Shown piece by piece: positions 9,445 to 18,056 of a stretch of DNA of 64,000 nucleotides (its first letter is position 1; each line of letters starts with the position of its first letter). Where the stretch lies: NCBI GenBank assembly GCA_002162685.1, contig MAAQ01000020.1, forward strand, positions 124,001 to 188,000, in the 5' to 3' direction. The notes under the pieces were generated by a model. It saw only the letters and a list, made by a program, of their open reading frames with translations, was not told the DNA's origin and made no database searches. The stretch is from Flavobacteriales bacterium 33_180_T64. Lineage in GTDB: Bacteria; Bacteroidota; Bacteroidia; Flavobacteriales; Flavobacteriaceae. The translations under genes were made by a program, and so were the position numbers.

Positions 9445-10305
9445 TTAAAGTACATTCAGTAATTGTTCTTTGATTTTTTCGAGTTCATCTTTCATTTGAA
9501 CAACTAGCTTTTGCATTGGAGCATGGTTTGATTTTGAACCAATTGTATTTATTTCACGACCCATTTCTTGAGAAATGAAACCTAATTTTTTTCCATTAGA
9601 ATCATTAGATTTTAAGGCTTTTGAAAAATAATCTAAGTGATTAGTTAAACGCACTTTTTCTTCAGTAATATCAAATTTTTCAATGTAATATACGAGTTCT
9701 TGCTCAAAGCGGTTTTCGTCTACTTTTTCTTTTATATCAGAAATCCCTTTAGTTAAACGTTCTCTAACACCATCAATACGATCTGGATCCATGGCAATGA
9801 CATCATCTAATAATCCTGAAATATTTTGAGCGCGCGTCAAGAAATCGGCCTCTAGGCTTTCACCTTCATCTAATCTGTATTGCTGTATTTTTTCTAAGCT
9901 ATTATCAATTTCTTTAGCAATTTGATTCCATTCATTTTCATCAATTTCGTCACGTTCTGTAGTTAGAGCATCTGGTAAACGAATTGCCATTTTTAGTAAT
10001 TCGGTAGTTTCACCTGTGTCAACAACATCTTTTAATTGTTGCATATATTGTTTAACAACGGTTTTGTTGATTTGAGTTGAAGTTTCTTCACCTGTAACTT
10101 CCATATAAAGAGAAAAATCAATTTTTCCTCTAACTAATTTTGAAGCGATTAGTTTTCTTATTTTTAATTCTTTTTCACGATACATAGACGGCATTCGCGT
10201 ATTGAGGTCAAGATTTTTACTGTTAAGCGACTTTATTTCAATAGATATTTTTTTGGTTGGGAGTTGTATTACAGATTTCCCATAACCTGTCATCGATTGT
10301 ATCAT
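9445..10305 (-). CDS. YicC family endoribonuclease-like protein
   Basis: The protein begins with the family hallmark MIQSMTGYGKS. The frame stays open two codons upstream to a TTG, but the ATG at 10305 fits the family. The C-terminus holds the conserved SNGKKLGFISQEMGREINT segment and the final KIKEQLLNV. E. coli YicC has been linked to RNA turnover, and the linkage with gmk is conserved across bacteria. A TACCTTTG -7 box lies 21 bases upstream and should drive yicC-gmk-nadD. Confidence 0.93.
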   Translation of the reverse strand: MIQSMTGYGKSVIQLPTKKISIEIKSLNSKNLDLNTRMPSMYREKELKIRKLIASKLVRGKIDFSLYMEVTGEETSTQINKTVVKQYMQQLKDVVDTGETTELLKMAIRLPDALTTERDEIDENEWNQIAKEIDNSLEKIQQYRLDEGESLEADFLTRAQNISGLLDDVIAMDPDRIDGVRERLTKGISDIKEKVDENRFEQELVYYIEKFDITEEKVRLTNHLDYFSKALKSNDSNGKKLGFISQEMGREINTIGSKSNHAPMQKLVVQMKDELEKIKEQLLNVL

Positions 10306-10326
10306 GAACAAATTTTAAAAGTTGAG

Positions 10327-10334
10327 CAAAGGTA
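10327..10334 (-). promoter_or_regulatory. -7 promoter element for yicC-gmk-nadD
   Basis: On the minus strand it reads TACCTTTG, an exact TAnnTTTG match placed 21 bases before the yicC ATG. It faces a second such box for the divergent thioesterase gene. No clear TTG upstream. Confidence 0.5.
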
Positions 10335-10382
10335 AGGAAAATCATAAAGTTATAAATGATAGTCATACATTATAAAAAACAA

Positions 10383-10390
10383 TAACTTTG
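10383..10390 (+). promoter_or_regulatory. -7 promoter element for the thioesterase gene
   Basis: TAACTTTG matches TAnnTTTG and ends 16 bases before the ATG at 10407. A TTG at the usual distance is missing. Confidence 0.45.
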
Positions 10391-10406
10391 TAAGCTTAAA
10401 TATAGA

Positions 10407-10886
10407 ATGATGTACACAAAAGATTTTGAAATACGTTGGAGCGATGTTGATGCTAATGGCCATTTGGCGAATTCTGCTTATTTAAATTTTATGAGTCATA
10501 CACGAGTTGGCTTTTTAAATGAACATGGGTTTTCTATGAAAAAACTTATAGCTCATGGCATTGGACCAGTCGTGTTTTCTGAACAGATTTATTATTTCAA
10601 AGAATCTTTTTTAGAGCAAACATTAACTGTAACACTTGCTGTTTCTGGATTAAGTGAAGATGGTATGTTTTTTAAGTTTGAGCATAATTTCTATACTTCC
10701 AAAGGACAACATTTGGCAACTTGTGATATCTTGGGTGCATGGATAGATTTAAAAGCACGTAGTTTAACCGAACTTCCTGAGCAGCTTCAATACTTAATAA
10801 AACAATTTCCTAAATCTGATAATTTTAAAATCCTAACAAAAGAAGATACACGTAAATCAGGGAAAAAGCCAAAAAATTTATCTTAG
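10407..10886 (+). CDS. Hotdog-fold acyl-CoA thioesterase (4HBT type)
   Basis: A 159-residue single hotdog-domain protein. The opening IRWSDVDANGHLANSAYLNF matches the 4-hydroxybenzoyl-CoA/YbgC-type motif, where Asp in WSDVDANGH is the usual catalytic acid and the helix after it carries NSAYLN. It should hydrolyse acyl-CoA or acyl-ACP in the cytoplasm; chain-length preference cannot be read. The last nine bases overlap the end of the convergent EamA gene, and its C-terminal KKPKNLS is encoded by one arm of an inverted repeat that also encodes the partner's C-terminus. Confidence 0.88.
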   Translation: MMYTKDFEIRWSDVDANGHLANSAYLNFMSHTRVGFLNEHGFSMKKLIAHGIGPVVFSEQIYYFKESFLEQTLTVTLAVSGLSEDGMFFKFEHNFYTSKGQHLATCDILGAWIDLKARSLTELPEQLQYLIKQFPKSDNFKILTKEDTRKSGKKPKNLS

Positions 10887-10901
10887 GTTTTTAGGCTTTT
10901 T
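10863..10901. terminator. Bidirectional hairpin embedded in two converging coding ends
   Basis: The arms aaaaagcc-aaaaa (10863-10875) and ttttt-a-ggcttttt (10888-10901) pair around a short loop that contains both stop codons. Each strand shows an A-run, a GC core and a T-run. It forms the last codons of both the thioesterase gene (plus) and the EamA gene (minus). Confidence 0.6.
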
Positions 10902-11771
10902 AGTGACGAGGTATACACCAGCGAAGATTAAAATCATTGCAGCTAATTTAACAGGACTTACTGCGTCAACCCCCATTATAATTGCGAATACACCTGCAAT
11001 TACAGGTTGTAAATAGATGAAAACACCTACAGTTGATGCTTTTAGCGAATTTAGAGCTAATGGATTTAAAAGATATGTTCCAAATGTAGCGCCAACAATT
11101 ACGAATAGTACAGAAAACCAGATGTATGGTGTAAATGTATGCCATTCAATTTCTAATGTTTCCTGATATCCAAACGGCAATGTGAAAACAATACCAAACA
11201 AGAACAACCATTTTATAAAAGTAAACGGGTGATACTTTGCCGTTAATCTTTTGATAATAATAACATAGATACTATAAGAGATTGCATTAATAAAAATAAA
11301 TAAATTACCTAATGCTACATTATCTCCAACTCTATTTGAATCGCCTAGAGCAGTGAGTAAAACGCCTCCGGAAAAAGCTAAAACAACTCCAAAAACTTTC
11401 AGTTTTGTTAGTTTTTCATCAAGAAAGAAAATAGATAGAATTAATATAATTACTGGTGTAATTGTCATAATTACTGAAGCGTGAATAGGTGTCGTTAATT
11501 CTAAGCCTTTTAAAAATAAAAGCATGTTAATTCCTACACCAAAAAGAGCTGCAAAGAATATCGTTATATAGTCTTTTTTGTCTATTTTTTCTTGTTTAAA
11601 AAAGAAACTAAATAACCAAAAAAGAAGAGTTGCACCAACGACTCTTAAAAGCACAAATGCAAAGGATTGAACAAACCCTTCATTGATAACATTTTTAGCA
11701 AAAGTATAGTTTAATCCATAAAGGAGTTGAACTAAAAATAGGGCAATGAGTGCAAATTTTCTACTATTCAT
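10878..11771 (-). CDS. EamA/DMT family transporter
   Basis: A 297-residue inner-membrane protein with about ten hydrophobic segments arranged as two EamA halves. The repeat signature appears in ASVIMTITPVIILILSIFFL (first half) and in GVFIYLQPVIAGVFAIIMG (second half). Such carriers export or import small metabolites; the substrate is not evident. Its start overlaps the end of the upstream ArsC-like gene by 8 bases, so the two are translationally linked. It converges with the thioesterase gene, and both end in KKPKNL because of a shared inverted repeat. Confidence 0.88.
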   Translation of the reverse strand: MNSRKFALIALFLVQLLYGLNYTFAKNVINEGFVQSFAFVLLRVVGATLLFWLFSFFFKQEKIDKKDYITIFFAALFGVGINMLLFLKGLELTTPIHASVIMTITPVIILILSIFFLDEKLTKLKVFGVVLAFSGGVLLTALGDSNRVGDNVALGNLFIFINAISYSIYVIIIKRLTAKYHPFTFIKWLFLFGIVFTLPFGYQETLEIEWHTFTPYIWFSVLFVIVGATFGTYLLNPLALNSLKASTVGVFIYLQPVIAGVFAIIMGVDAVSPVKLAAMILIFAGVYLVTKKPKNLR

Positions 11772-12123
11772 GAGAATGGATAAAAGTCTTAGCTGCGTCT
11801 ACAGTTTTTGAACTATTGCCAATAAATATACGGTCGTTAAAAACAATAACTGGGCGTTTTAAAAATGTATAATGTTCTAAAATATAATGCTTATAATCTG
11901 CTTCAGATAAGTTTTGGTCTTTCAATCCCATGTCTTTATAAAGCTTTGCTCGCCTACTAAACAATGCTTCAAAAGAGCCGGCCTGTTGTTTAAGTGTTTC
12001 TAATTGTTTAACCGTTATGCTTTCTTCTTTTATATCTTGAAAAGCAGTAGTATTTGGTAGATCTAATGCTTTAATGATTCTTACACAGGTATTACAGGTC
12101 TTAAGGTAGAAAATTTTCTTCAT
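11764..12123 (-). CDS. ArsC/Spx-family thioredoxin-fold protein
   Basis: A 119-residue protein with the ArsC-family layout: an N-terminal CNTC (residues 10-13) at the active-site position, RRAKLYK in the middle and FLKRPVIVF before the last strand. The CxxC resembles Spx and YffB-like proteins more than classical arsenate reductase. A redox or glutathione-linked reductase role is possible, but no arsenic genes are nearby. It overlaps the EamA transporter gene by 8 bases, suggesting joint expression. Confidence 0.8.
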   Translation of the reverse strand: MKKIFYLKTCNTCVRIIKALDLPNTTAFQDIKEESITVKQLETLKQQAGSFEALFSRRAKLYKDMGLKDQNLSEADYKHYILEHYTFLKRPVIVFNDRIFIGNSSKTVDAAKTFIHSHE

Positions 12124-12236
12124 AGGATTGCATAAAAAACCTCAGTATGAATTAGAGGATGTTTTTAGTTTGTTATATGCAAAGTAAATAGATTTAAAAG
12201 TAAAATTAGTTACTTTTATCGAAAATTTAAGCACCT

Positions 12237-13484
12237 ATGGATTATTATGCAATTGCATCGATTTTAATTGTATTATCTGCTCTTTTTGGATATATAAACG
12301 TTAAGCTTTTAAAACTACCTATCACTATTGGTTTAATGCTTATTACTATAGTGTTTACAGTAATTGTAGTTGTTGTTGGGCAGTTTGATGACACCTTATT
12401 GCTTAGAGAAAAAGCCTTTATTTCGCAAATAGATTTCGAAACTGTTTTATTAGAAATTATGTTGAGTTTTTTACTGTTTGCAGGAGCTTTACATACTAAT
12501 TTCAATCAACTTAAAATTCAACGCTGGCCTGTATTAGTGTTTGCCACTTTTGGGGTTTTAGTGTCAACTTTTTTAGTCGGTATTTTAACCTATTATTTAC
12601 TTCAATTTTTAGGGTTAGAAGTTGCTTTTATTTACTGTTTGTTGTTTGGAGCTTTAATTTCTCCTACAGATCCAATTGCTGTTTTAGGCATCTTAAAGAA
12701 AGCAGGAGCGCCTAAAAAGTTAGAAACTAAAATTGTTGGAGAATCCTTGTTTAATGATGGTGTAGGTGTTGTTGTGTTTTTGACCATTTTTGCAATAGCA
12801 AAAGTGCCAGATGCGGCAATTGAAGTATCTGGTATCATGAAATTATTTGGACAAGAAGTATTAGGAGGTATCGCACTTGGTCTTATTTTAGGATATATAA
12901 CGTATAAATTATTAAAGTCAATTGATGATTATGAAGTTGAGGTTATTATTACTATTGCTACAGTAATGGGAGGGAGCTTATTGGCACATCATTGGCATTT
13001 ATCAGCGCCTTTAGCCATGGTTACTGCTGGATTAATTGTAGGTAATGATACCGTTAGGCAAACGGCTATGTCTGAAATCACTGAAACGTATGTAGATAAA
13101 TTTTGGGAATTAGTAGATGTGCTTCTTAATACGGTTCTTTTTGTAATGATAGGTATGGAAATGCTGGTCCTTAATTTTGAGTTGAATTATGTTGTTGCTG
13201 GATTAATTTCGGTTCCATTAGTTTTACTAAGTCGATATATGTCGCTTTGGGCACCTATTAAGTTTTTTGATAAAAAACTACAATTTGTAAAAAACACCAA
13301 TTTAATTATGACTTGGGGAGGATTACGAGGAGGGATATCAATAGCTTTAGCATTGAGCTTGACACAAGATATGCACCGTGACTTGTTTTTAGTGATTACC
13401 TATATTATTGTTGTTTTCTCAATTATTGGTCAAGGACTTACTGTTGAGCCAGTAATAAGACGCCTCTCTAAAAATGCAGATTAA
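12237..13484 (+). CDS. Na+/H+ antiporter, CPA1 family
   Basis: A 415-residue inner-membrane protein with about twelve hydrophobic segments. The CPA1 ion-binding motifs are present: SPTDPIAVLG in the unwound helix and GESLFNDGVGVVVF, whose Asn-Asp pair is typical of electroneutral exchangers. A conserved WGGLRGGISIALAL lies near the C-terminus. It should exchange cytoplasmic Na+ (or K+) for protons, in keeping with a marine lifestyle. There is no long cytoplasmic tail. Its stop shares the TTAA at 13481-13484 with the convergent lipoprotein gene. Confidence 0.93.
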   Translation: MDYYAIASILIVLSALFGYINVKLLKLPITIGLMLITIVFTVIVVVVGQFDDTLLLREKAFISQIDFETVLLEIMLSFLLFAGALHTNFNQLKIQRWPVLVFATFGVLVSTFLVGILTYYLLQFLGLEVAFIYCLLFGALISPTDPIAVLGILKKAGAPKKLETKIVGESLFNDGVGVVVFLTIFAIAKVPDAAIEVSGIMKLFGQEVLGGIALGLILGYITYKLLKSIDDYEVEVIITIATVMGGSLLAHHWHLSAPLAMVTAGLIVGNDTVRQTAMSEITETYVDKFWELVDVLLNTVLFVMIGMEMLVLNFELNYVVAGLISVPLVLLSRYMSLWAPIKFFDKKLQFVKNTNLIMTWGGLRGGISIALALSLTQDMHRDLFLVITYIIVVFSIIGQGLTVEPVIRRLSKNAD

Positions 13485-14227
13485 TTTAGGTTTAAAAATG
13501 AGTTAATCTCTTCAAAAGGAATTGTAAATTCTATAATTCCTTGAGCATATGAAGCAATTTCATAGGGGTTGTATAATATAATTATACCTTCATCACTATA
13601 GCCTATAGATTCAGGTAACTGAAAACCTTCACCGAAGAAAAGATCTTCTATAGGTTCATTTCCTGAATGATGTTCTAATTCATCTTTGAGTTTTTCTTCA
13701 ACAATTTTTGAAAGTGCCTTGATATTATTTATGTGATCTTTATTAAGTAGTAATTTACCTGTTTGCGAATTAAAGTTAAAAAATCTCACATTAGTATTTC
13801 CATGAGCTCCACCAGTATCCAAATATGAATTTACAGCAATACTAATAACTTCTGGAGAGTGATAGGTTACTTCTCCATCAATAAAAATTTCCCATTTTTG
13901 AGTAGAGTCGGGAAAGTCGTTTTTAAAATTATTAAAGTCGTTATTAAACTGTTTGATAGCATCATTTATTGATGCATTAGTGAGCGTGTCTTTATTAAAA
14001 TTTGTTTGGCTAATAATATGATTTTTAAGTGTTTTGTTTATCAGGTTAGCAACGTCTTTTGTTCCCTCTGCTTTTGGGTAGTTTATAGCTATTTCAGCAA
14101 CTGTTGAAGATTCGATATTTTGTTCTGTAAAATCAATTTTTATTTCTTTTTCACATGAAATAATTAAAGCTAGAAGCGCAAACGGCAGGCTTATTTTTTT
14201 TAAAACAATCTTGATTCTGTTAATCAT
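13481..14227 (-). CDS. Lipoprotein with DUF4163/DUF3298-type (RsiV-like) domains
   Basis: A 248-residue protein with a lipoprotein signal peptide ending LALIISC. The order of a DUF4163-like half (IAINYPKAEG through the long helix with FNNDFNNFKN) and a DUF3298-like half (SYLDTGGAHGNTNVRFFNFN, then EGIIILYNPYEIASYAQG) is typical of RsiV/PdaC-related extracytoplasmic proteins. Some relatives bind lysozyme or deacetylate peptidoglycan, but no deacetylase domain is present here. The last 4 bases overlap the antiporter gene end to end. Confidence 0.8.
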   Translation of the reverse strand: MINRIKIVLKKISLPFALLALIISCEKEIKIDFTEQNIESSTVAEIAINYPKAEGTKDVANLINKTLKNHIISQTNFNKDTLTNASINDAIKQFNNDFNNFKNDFPDSTQKWEIFIDGEVTYHSPEVISIAVNSYLDTGGAHGNTNVRFFNFNSQTGKLLLNKDHINNIKALSKIVEEKLKDELEHHSGNEPIEDLFFGEGFQLPESIGYSDEGIIILYNPYEIASYAQGIIEFTIPFEEINSFLNLN

Positions 14228-14249
14228 TCAATAAAGGTATTACATAGAT

Positions 14250-14279
14250 TTGAATAGAACGAATTAAACCTTAAATTTG
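14250..14279 (+). promoter_or_regulatory. Promoter of the cystathionine gamma-synthase-like gene
   Basis: TTG (14250-14252), a 19-base spacer and TAAATTTG (14272-14279) match the full Bacteroidetes consensus TTG-N17-23-TAnnTTTG. The inferred transcript would have a leader of about 60 bases before the ATG at 14349. Confidence 0.7.
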
Positions 14280-14348
14280 TTGTTTACTACAATAAATTGA
14301 AATGATTTCAGCTAGTTTCTGACTGAGTATTTTCTTAATAAACAGCAT

Positions 14349-15488
14349 ATGAAATTTAATACAAAAACAATACATGGTGGCCAAGAGCATGACCCAGCTT
14401 ATGGAAGTGTAATGCCGCCAATTTATCAAACATCTACGTATGCACAATCTACTCCAGGTGGACATAAAGGATACGAATATTCTAGAACACATAATCCAAC
14501 CAGAAATGCATTAGAAAATGCATTTGCTAGTATTGAAAATGGAAGTCATGGACTAGCATTTGGTTCTGGTTTAGCAGCAATTGATGCCGTTTTGAAATTA
14601 TTACAGCCAGGAGATGAAGTGATTTCTACGAATGACTTATATGGAGGAACATATCGTTTATTTACTTCAATATTTGAAGGATTAGGGATTAAATTTCATT
14701 TTATTGGTATGGAAAATGCCACTAATATTGAAAATTATGTCAATGAAAACACAAAATTGATTTGGGTAGAGACACCTACAAATCCAATGATGAATATTAT
14801 TGATGTAAAGGTCACTGCAACTATTGCCAATAAACACAATATACTTTTAGCCGTTGATAATACATTTGCTACACCTTATTTGCAACGTCCTTTAGATTTA
14901 GGAGCTGATATTGTAATGCATTCTGCAACAAAATACTTAGGTGGTCATAGTGATCTTGTTATGGGTGCATTAATTGTGAAAGACAAAAATTTAGCAGATC
15001 GTTTATATTTTATTCAAAATGCTAGTGGAGCAGTTTGTGGTCCTCAAGATAGTTTTTTAGCATTAAGAGGTATAAAAACATTACATGTTAGAATGCAACG
15101 TCATTGTGAAAATGGTAAAGCAGTTGCTGAGTATTTAGTAGCTCACTCAAAAATTGAGAAGGTATATTGGCCAGGATTTGAAAGCCACTCTAATCACAAT
15201 ATTGCCAAATCACAAATGAACGATTTTGGTGGGATGGTCTCTTTTACAACTAAAGGGAATAATTATGATGAAGCTATTAAGATTGTTGAAAAATTAAAGA
15301 TTTTTACATTAGCCGAATCTTTAGGTGGAGTTGAGTCTTTAGCAGGACATCCAGCGAGTATGACACATGCAAGTATACCAAAAGATGAACGAGAAAAAAC
15401 AGGTATTGTAGATTCTTTAATTAGATTAAGTGTTGGGATTGAAGATGAAGATGATTTAATCGCAGATTTAAAACAAGCTATTGGATAG
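14349..15488 (+). CDS. Cystathionine gamma-synthase/lyase family PLP enzyme
   Basis: A 379-residue trans-sulfuration enzyme of the Cys/Met metabolism family. The substrate-pocket segment GYEYSRTHNPTRNALE and the PLP-lysine motif SATKYLGGHSDL are intact, and the C-terminal AESLGGVESLAGHPASMTH is the family signature. It could be the gamma-synthase (MetB, methionine synthesis) or the gamma-lyase; sequence alone does not decide, although synthase is the usual name for flavobacterial homologues. It has its own promoter and ends at a strong hairpin. Confidence 0.9.
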   Translation: MKFNTKTIHGGQEHDPAYGSVMPPIYQTSTYAQSTPGGHKGYEYSRTHNPTRNALENAFASIENGSHGLAFGSGLAAIDAVLKLLQPGDEVISTNDLYGGTYRLFTSIFEGLGIKFHFIGMENATNIENYVNENTKLIWVETPTNPMMNIIDVKVTATIANKHNILLAVDNTFATPYLQRPLDLGADIVMHSATKYLGGHSDLVMGALIVKDKNLADRLYFIQNASGAVCGPQDSFLALRGIKTLHVRMQRHCENGKAVAEYLVAHSKIEKVYWPGFESHSNHNIAKSQMNDFGGMVSFTTKGNNYDEAIKIVEKLKIFTLAESLGGVESLAGHPASMTHASIPKDEREKTGIVDSLIRLSVGIEDEDDLIADLKQAIG

Positions 15489-15512
15489 TAGTAATAGTCT
15501 AATAGTCATATA

Positions 15513-15550
15513 ACATAAAAAGACAAGTGTTTACTTGGTCTTTTTATGTT
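15513..15550. terminator. Bidirectional intrinsic terminator
   Basis: An inverted repeat pairs cataaaaagac-aagt with actt-g-gtctttttatg around a gttt loop. It occupies almost the whole gap between the convergent ends and touches the stop codon of the minus-strand gene at 15551. Confidence 0.75.
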
Positions 15551-16366
15551 TTAATCTAAATAATAGATATAGCCAAAGTTTAACCAAACCAACCAATCTT
15601 TAGCTTTGTTTGATCTTAAATTATGATCTAGGCCATCAACTTTATTATTAAAAAAGTATTGCCATCTTAAATCTATCATTAAATCAGAAAGTACTGTAAG
15701 TTTATATCGTGTACCAACGCTTCCAACGACAGACCATGTTGTACCACTTTCATTAAATAAGAATGGATCTTCATTGGTGTCTGGATTTGCAGCTTGTACC
15801 CATGGTTGATAGAAATTATCCATATTTTCGATATTCCCATCACCATAAGTGGTTTCTACTTTAGGGTTAAAAGATGTAAAATGAACACCTAAGCTTACAA
15901 ATGGAGCAAATGAATAACTAAAGGCTTGAAATGAACGAATACTTTTAGGGAAAAATTCGATTTGTGTCCCAATATCAAAATTTTGAGCAACTCCAGAGTG
16001 TTGTCGTAAACGTTCAGCATCAGTACTTGTTCTTGAAGCATCAACCCATTTTCCAAAATGATTTAATGTCGTTTTATTCCAAGAAATCTCATTTCGTAAT
16101 TTAAAATGATCGTTAAAAAAAGTATCTGTAGAGTAACAGTTACAATCAGCTCTATATGCAAAGTTAATATAGTGAACAATACCTATTCCAAAACCAGTAT
16201 TACCAGCATTGGTTTCAAGATCACTCCTTACTCCAAAATCGGACTGGAAAGCTACAGGTCCAGTAATAACACCAATTTCGTGAGAAAAACCAAGTTGAGA
16301 ATAACCTTTATTTATACTAAGTGTAATAAATAATATAAAAGTTAATTGTTTAAAATTAAGCGTCAT
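15551..16366 (-). CDS. Outer-membrane beta-barrel-like protein (THC0290_0291-like)
   Basis: A 271-residue protein with a signal peptide (ILFITLSINKGYSQ) and alternating hydrophobic/polar strands typical of outer-membrane barrels, ending in aromatic-rich LVWLNFGYIYYLD. A short Cys pair (DCNCYSTD) lies near residue 75. The opening GFSHEIGVITGPVAFQSDFG matches a family in Flavobacteriaceae that I recall under the name THC0290_0291; the name is from memory and its function is unknown. It has its own full promoter and a terminator directly at its stop codon. Confidence 0.7.
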   Translation of the reverse strand: MTLNFKQLTFILFITLSINKGYSQLGFSHEIGVITGPVAFQSDFGVRSDLETNAGNTGFGIGIVHYINFAYRADCNCYSTDTFFNDHFKLRNEISWNKTTLNHFGKWVDASRTSTDAERLRQHSGVAQNFDIGTQIEFFPKSIRSFQAFSYSFAPFVSLGVHFTSFNPKVETTYGDGNIENMDNFYQPWVQAANPDTNEDPFLFNESGTTWSVVGSVGTRYKLTVLSDLMIDLRWQYFFNNKVDGLDHNLRSNKAKDWLVWLNFGYIYYLD

Positions 16367-16398
16367 AGGTTTTATTTTGTTGAGGGCTCATTTGTTAA

Positions 16399-16428
16399 CA
16401 AATATATAAAAACTGCTTTAACTACCAA
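16399..16428 (-). promoter_or_regulatory. Promoter of the 15551-16366 barrel gene
   Basis: On the minus strand, TTG (16428-16426), a 19-base spacer and TATATTTG (16406-16399) fit the full consensus. The -7 box is about 33 bases from the ATG at 16366. Confidence 0.65.
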
Positions 16429-16540
16429 ACAAATAGATTGATGTAAGAGTTTTTAAATAATAACATATTATTAAATTAATGTTTTATTAAAGTATCACTG
16501 AGAATATGAAAAAAAACACATAAACATTTTAAAGATAATG

Positions 16541-16548
16541 TATCTTTG
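16541..16548 (+). promoter_or_regulatory. -7 promoter element for gdhA
   Basis: TATCTTTG is an exact -7 match ending 39 bases before the gdhA ATG. No TTG at the standard distance is visible. The 221-base gap holds this element and the divergent promoter only. Confidence 0.5.
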
Positions 16549-16587
16549 TCGTACAAAAATCAACAGAGATTATTAATACTTTAATAA

Positions 16588-17931
16588 ATGAAAAATAAAA
16601 TTGAAGCTTTTTTAAAACTTGTAACAGATAAGAACAGTCACGAAACTGAGTTTTTACAAGCAGTACATGAGGTTGCAGAAACCGTTATTCCTTTTATAGA
16701 GGAGAATCCTAAATATCAAGGAAAGATGCTTTTAGAGCGTATGGTTGAACCAGAACGCACGATTATTTTTAGAATACCATGGATTGATGATAAAGGTAAT
16801 ACTCAGGTTAATAGAGGATTTAGAGTAGAATTTAACTCTGCAATTGGACCATACAAAGGAGGTTTGCGTTTTCACCCATCTGTAAATTTAAGTATTCTTA
16901 AATTTTTAGGGTTTGAACAAGTCTTTAAAAATTCTTTAACAACACTACCTATGGGTGGAGGTAAAGGAGGATCAGATTTTAATCCTAAAGGAAAGAGTGA
17001 TAATGAAGTTATGCGTTTTTGTCAATCATTTATGTCGGAGTTATATAGACATATAGGCCCTAATACAGATGTTCCTGCAGGAGATATTGGAGTTGGTGGA
17101 CGTGAGATTGGATACATGTTTGGGCAATACAAAAGACTGCAAAATGAGTTCACTGGGATTTTAACTGGAAAAGGAATGAGTTATGGAGGTTCTTTAATTA
17201 GACCTGAAGCTACTGGATATGGTTGTGTGTATTTTGCAAAAAATATGTTAGCAACTAATGGTGATTCTTTTGAAGGGAAAACTGTTGTTATTTCTGGTTC
17301 AGGTAATGTGGCGCAATATGCTTGTGAAAAGGCGACACAATTAGGTGCTAAAATTGTAACATTATCAGATTCTTCAGGATATATTCATGATGCAGATGGG
17401 ATTGATGAAGAAAAGTTAGCATTTGTAATGCATCTTAAAAACGTTAAACGAGGAAGAATTAGTGAATATGTAGATACATATACTTCAGCTACATTTCATA
17501 AAGGGGAAAGACCTTGGTCTGTTAATTGTGATATTGCTTTACCATGTGCTACTCAAAATGAATTAAATGGCGATGAAGCTAAATTGTTAATTAACAATAA
17601 TATTCTTGCTGTTGCTGAAGGTGCTAATATGCCTACAACACCAGAAGCTATTGAAGCCCTCCAAAATGCTAAAGTATTATTTGCACCAGGAAAAGCTTCT
17701 AATGCTGGAGGTGTTGCTACTTCTGGATTAGAGATGAGTCAAAATTCATTGAGATTAAGCTGGACAAGAGCAGAAGTGGATGAGAAATTAAATAAAATCA
17801 TGGATGATATTCATGAATCTTGTGTTGAATATGGAACACGTGCTGATGGTTATGTAGATTATGTAAAAGGTGCAAACGTGGCTGGGTTTGTTAAAATAGC
17901 AGATGCTATGCTAGCTCAAGGTGTTGTATAA
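16588..17931 (+). CDS. gdhA: NADP-type glutamate dehydrogenase
   Basis: A 447-residue cytoplasmic enzyme interconverting glutamate with 2-oxoglutarate and ammonia, mainly for ammonium assimilation. The substrate-binding GPYKGGLRFHPSVN, the catalytic-lysine region PMGGGKGGSDF and PAGDIGVGGREIGYM are complete, followed by the Rossmann fingerprint VVISGSGNVAQYACEKA. Length and the hexameric small-type sequence match the NADP-specific enzyme. It stands alone, with a -7 box upstream and a terminator after it. Confidence 0.97.
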   Translation: MKNKIEAFLKLVTDKNSHETEFLQAVHEVAETVIPFIEENPKYQGKMLLERMVEPERTIIFRIPWIDDKGNTQVNRGFRVEFNSAIGPYKGGLRFHPSVNLSILKFLGFEQVFKNSLTTLPMGGGKGGSDFNPKGKSDNEVMRFCQSFMSELYRHIGPNTDVPAGDIGVGGREIGYMFGQYKRLQNEFTGILTGKGMSYGGSLIRPEATGYGCVYFAKNMLATNGDSFEGKTVVISGSGNVAQYACEKATQLGAKIVTLSDSSGYIHDADGIDEEKLAFVMHLKNVKRGRISEYVDTYTSATFHKGERPWSVNCDIALPCATQNELNGDEAKLLINNNILAVAEGANMPTTPEAIEALQNAKVLFAPGKASNAGGVATSGLEMSQNSLRLSWTRAEVDEKLNKIMDDIHESCVEYGTRADGYVDYVKGANVAGFVKIADAMLAQGVV

Positions 17932-17950
17932 TTAACAACAAAGAATAAAA

Positions 17951-17987
17951 ATAAAAGCTTTCAGATTTATACTGGAAGCTTTTTTTA
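17951..17987 (+). terminator. Intrinsic terminator of gdhA
   Basis: The arms aaaagctttc and ggaagctttt pair with one mismatch around an 11-base loop, followed by a T-run (17980-17986). Confidence 0.75.
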
Positions 17988-18007
17988 TTTGGCAACGTTA
18001 TATGATT

Positions 18008-18041
18008 TTGAAGAAAATGTCGTTAGTTATAAATATATTTG
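18008..18041 (+). promoter_or_regulatory. Promoter of porZ
   Basis: TTG (18008-18010), a 23-base spacer and TATATTTG (18034-18041) fit the Bacteroidetes consensus. The -7 box overlaps a TTG codon at 18039, so that codon cannot be the translation start; the ATG at 18057 can. Confidence 0.65.
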
Positions 18042-18056
18042 ACAAAAATAATTGAT

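Noticed and set aside
18039-18056. Six-codon longer PorZ starting at TTG
   Set aside because: The TTG is inside a good -7 promoter box, so it cannot be in the transcript.
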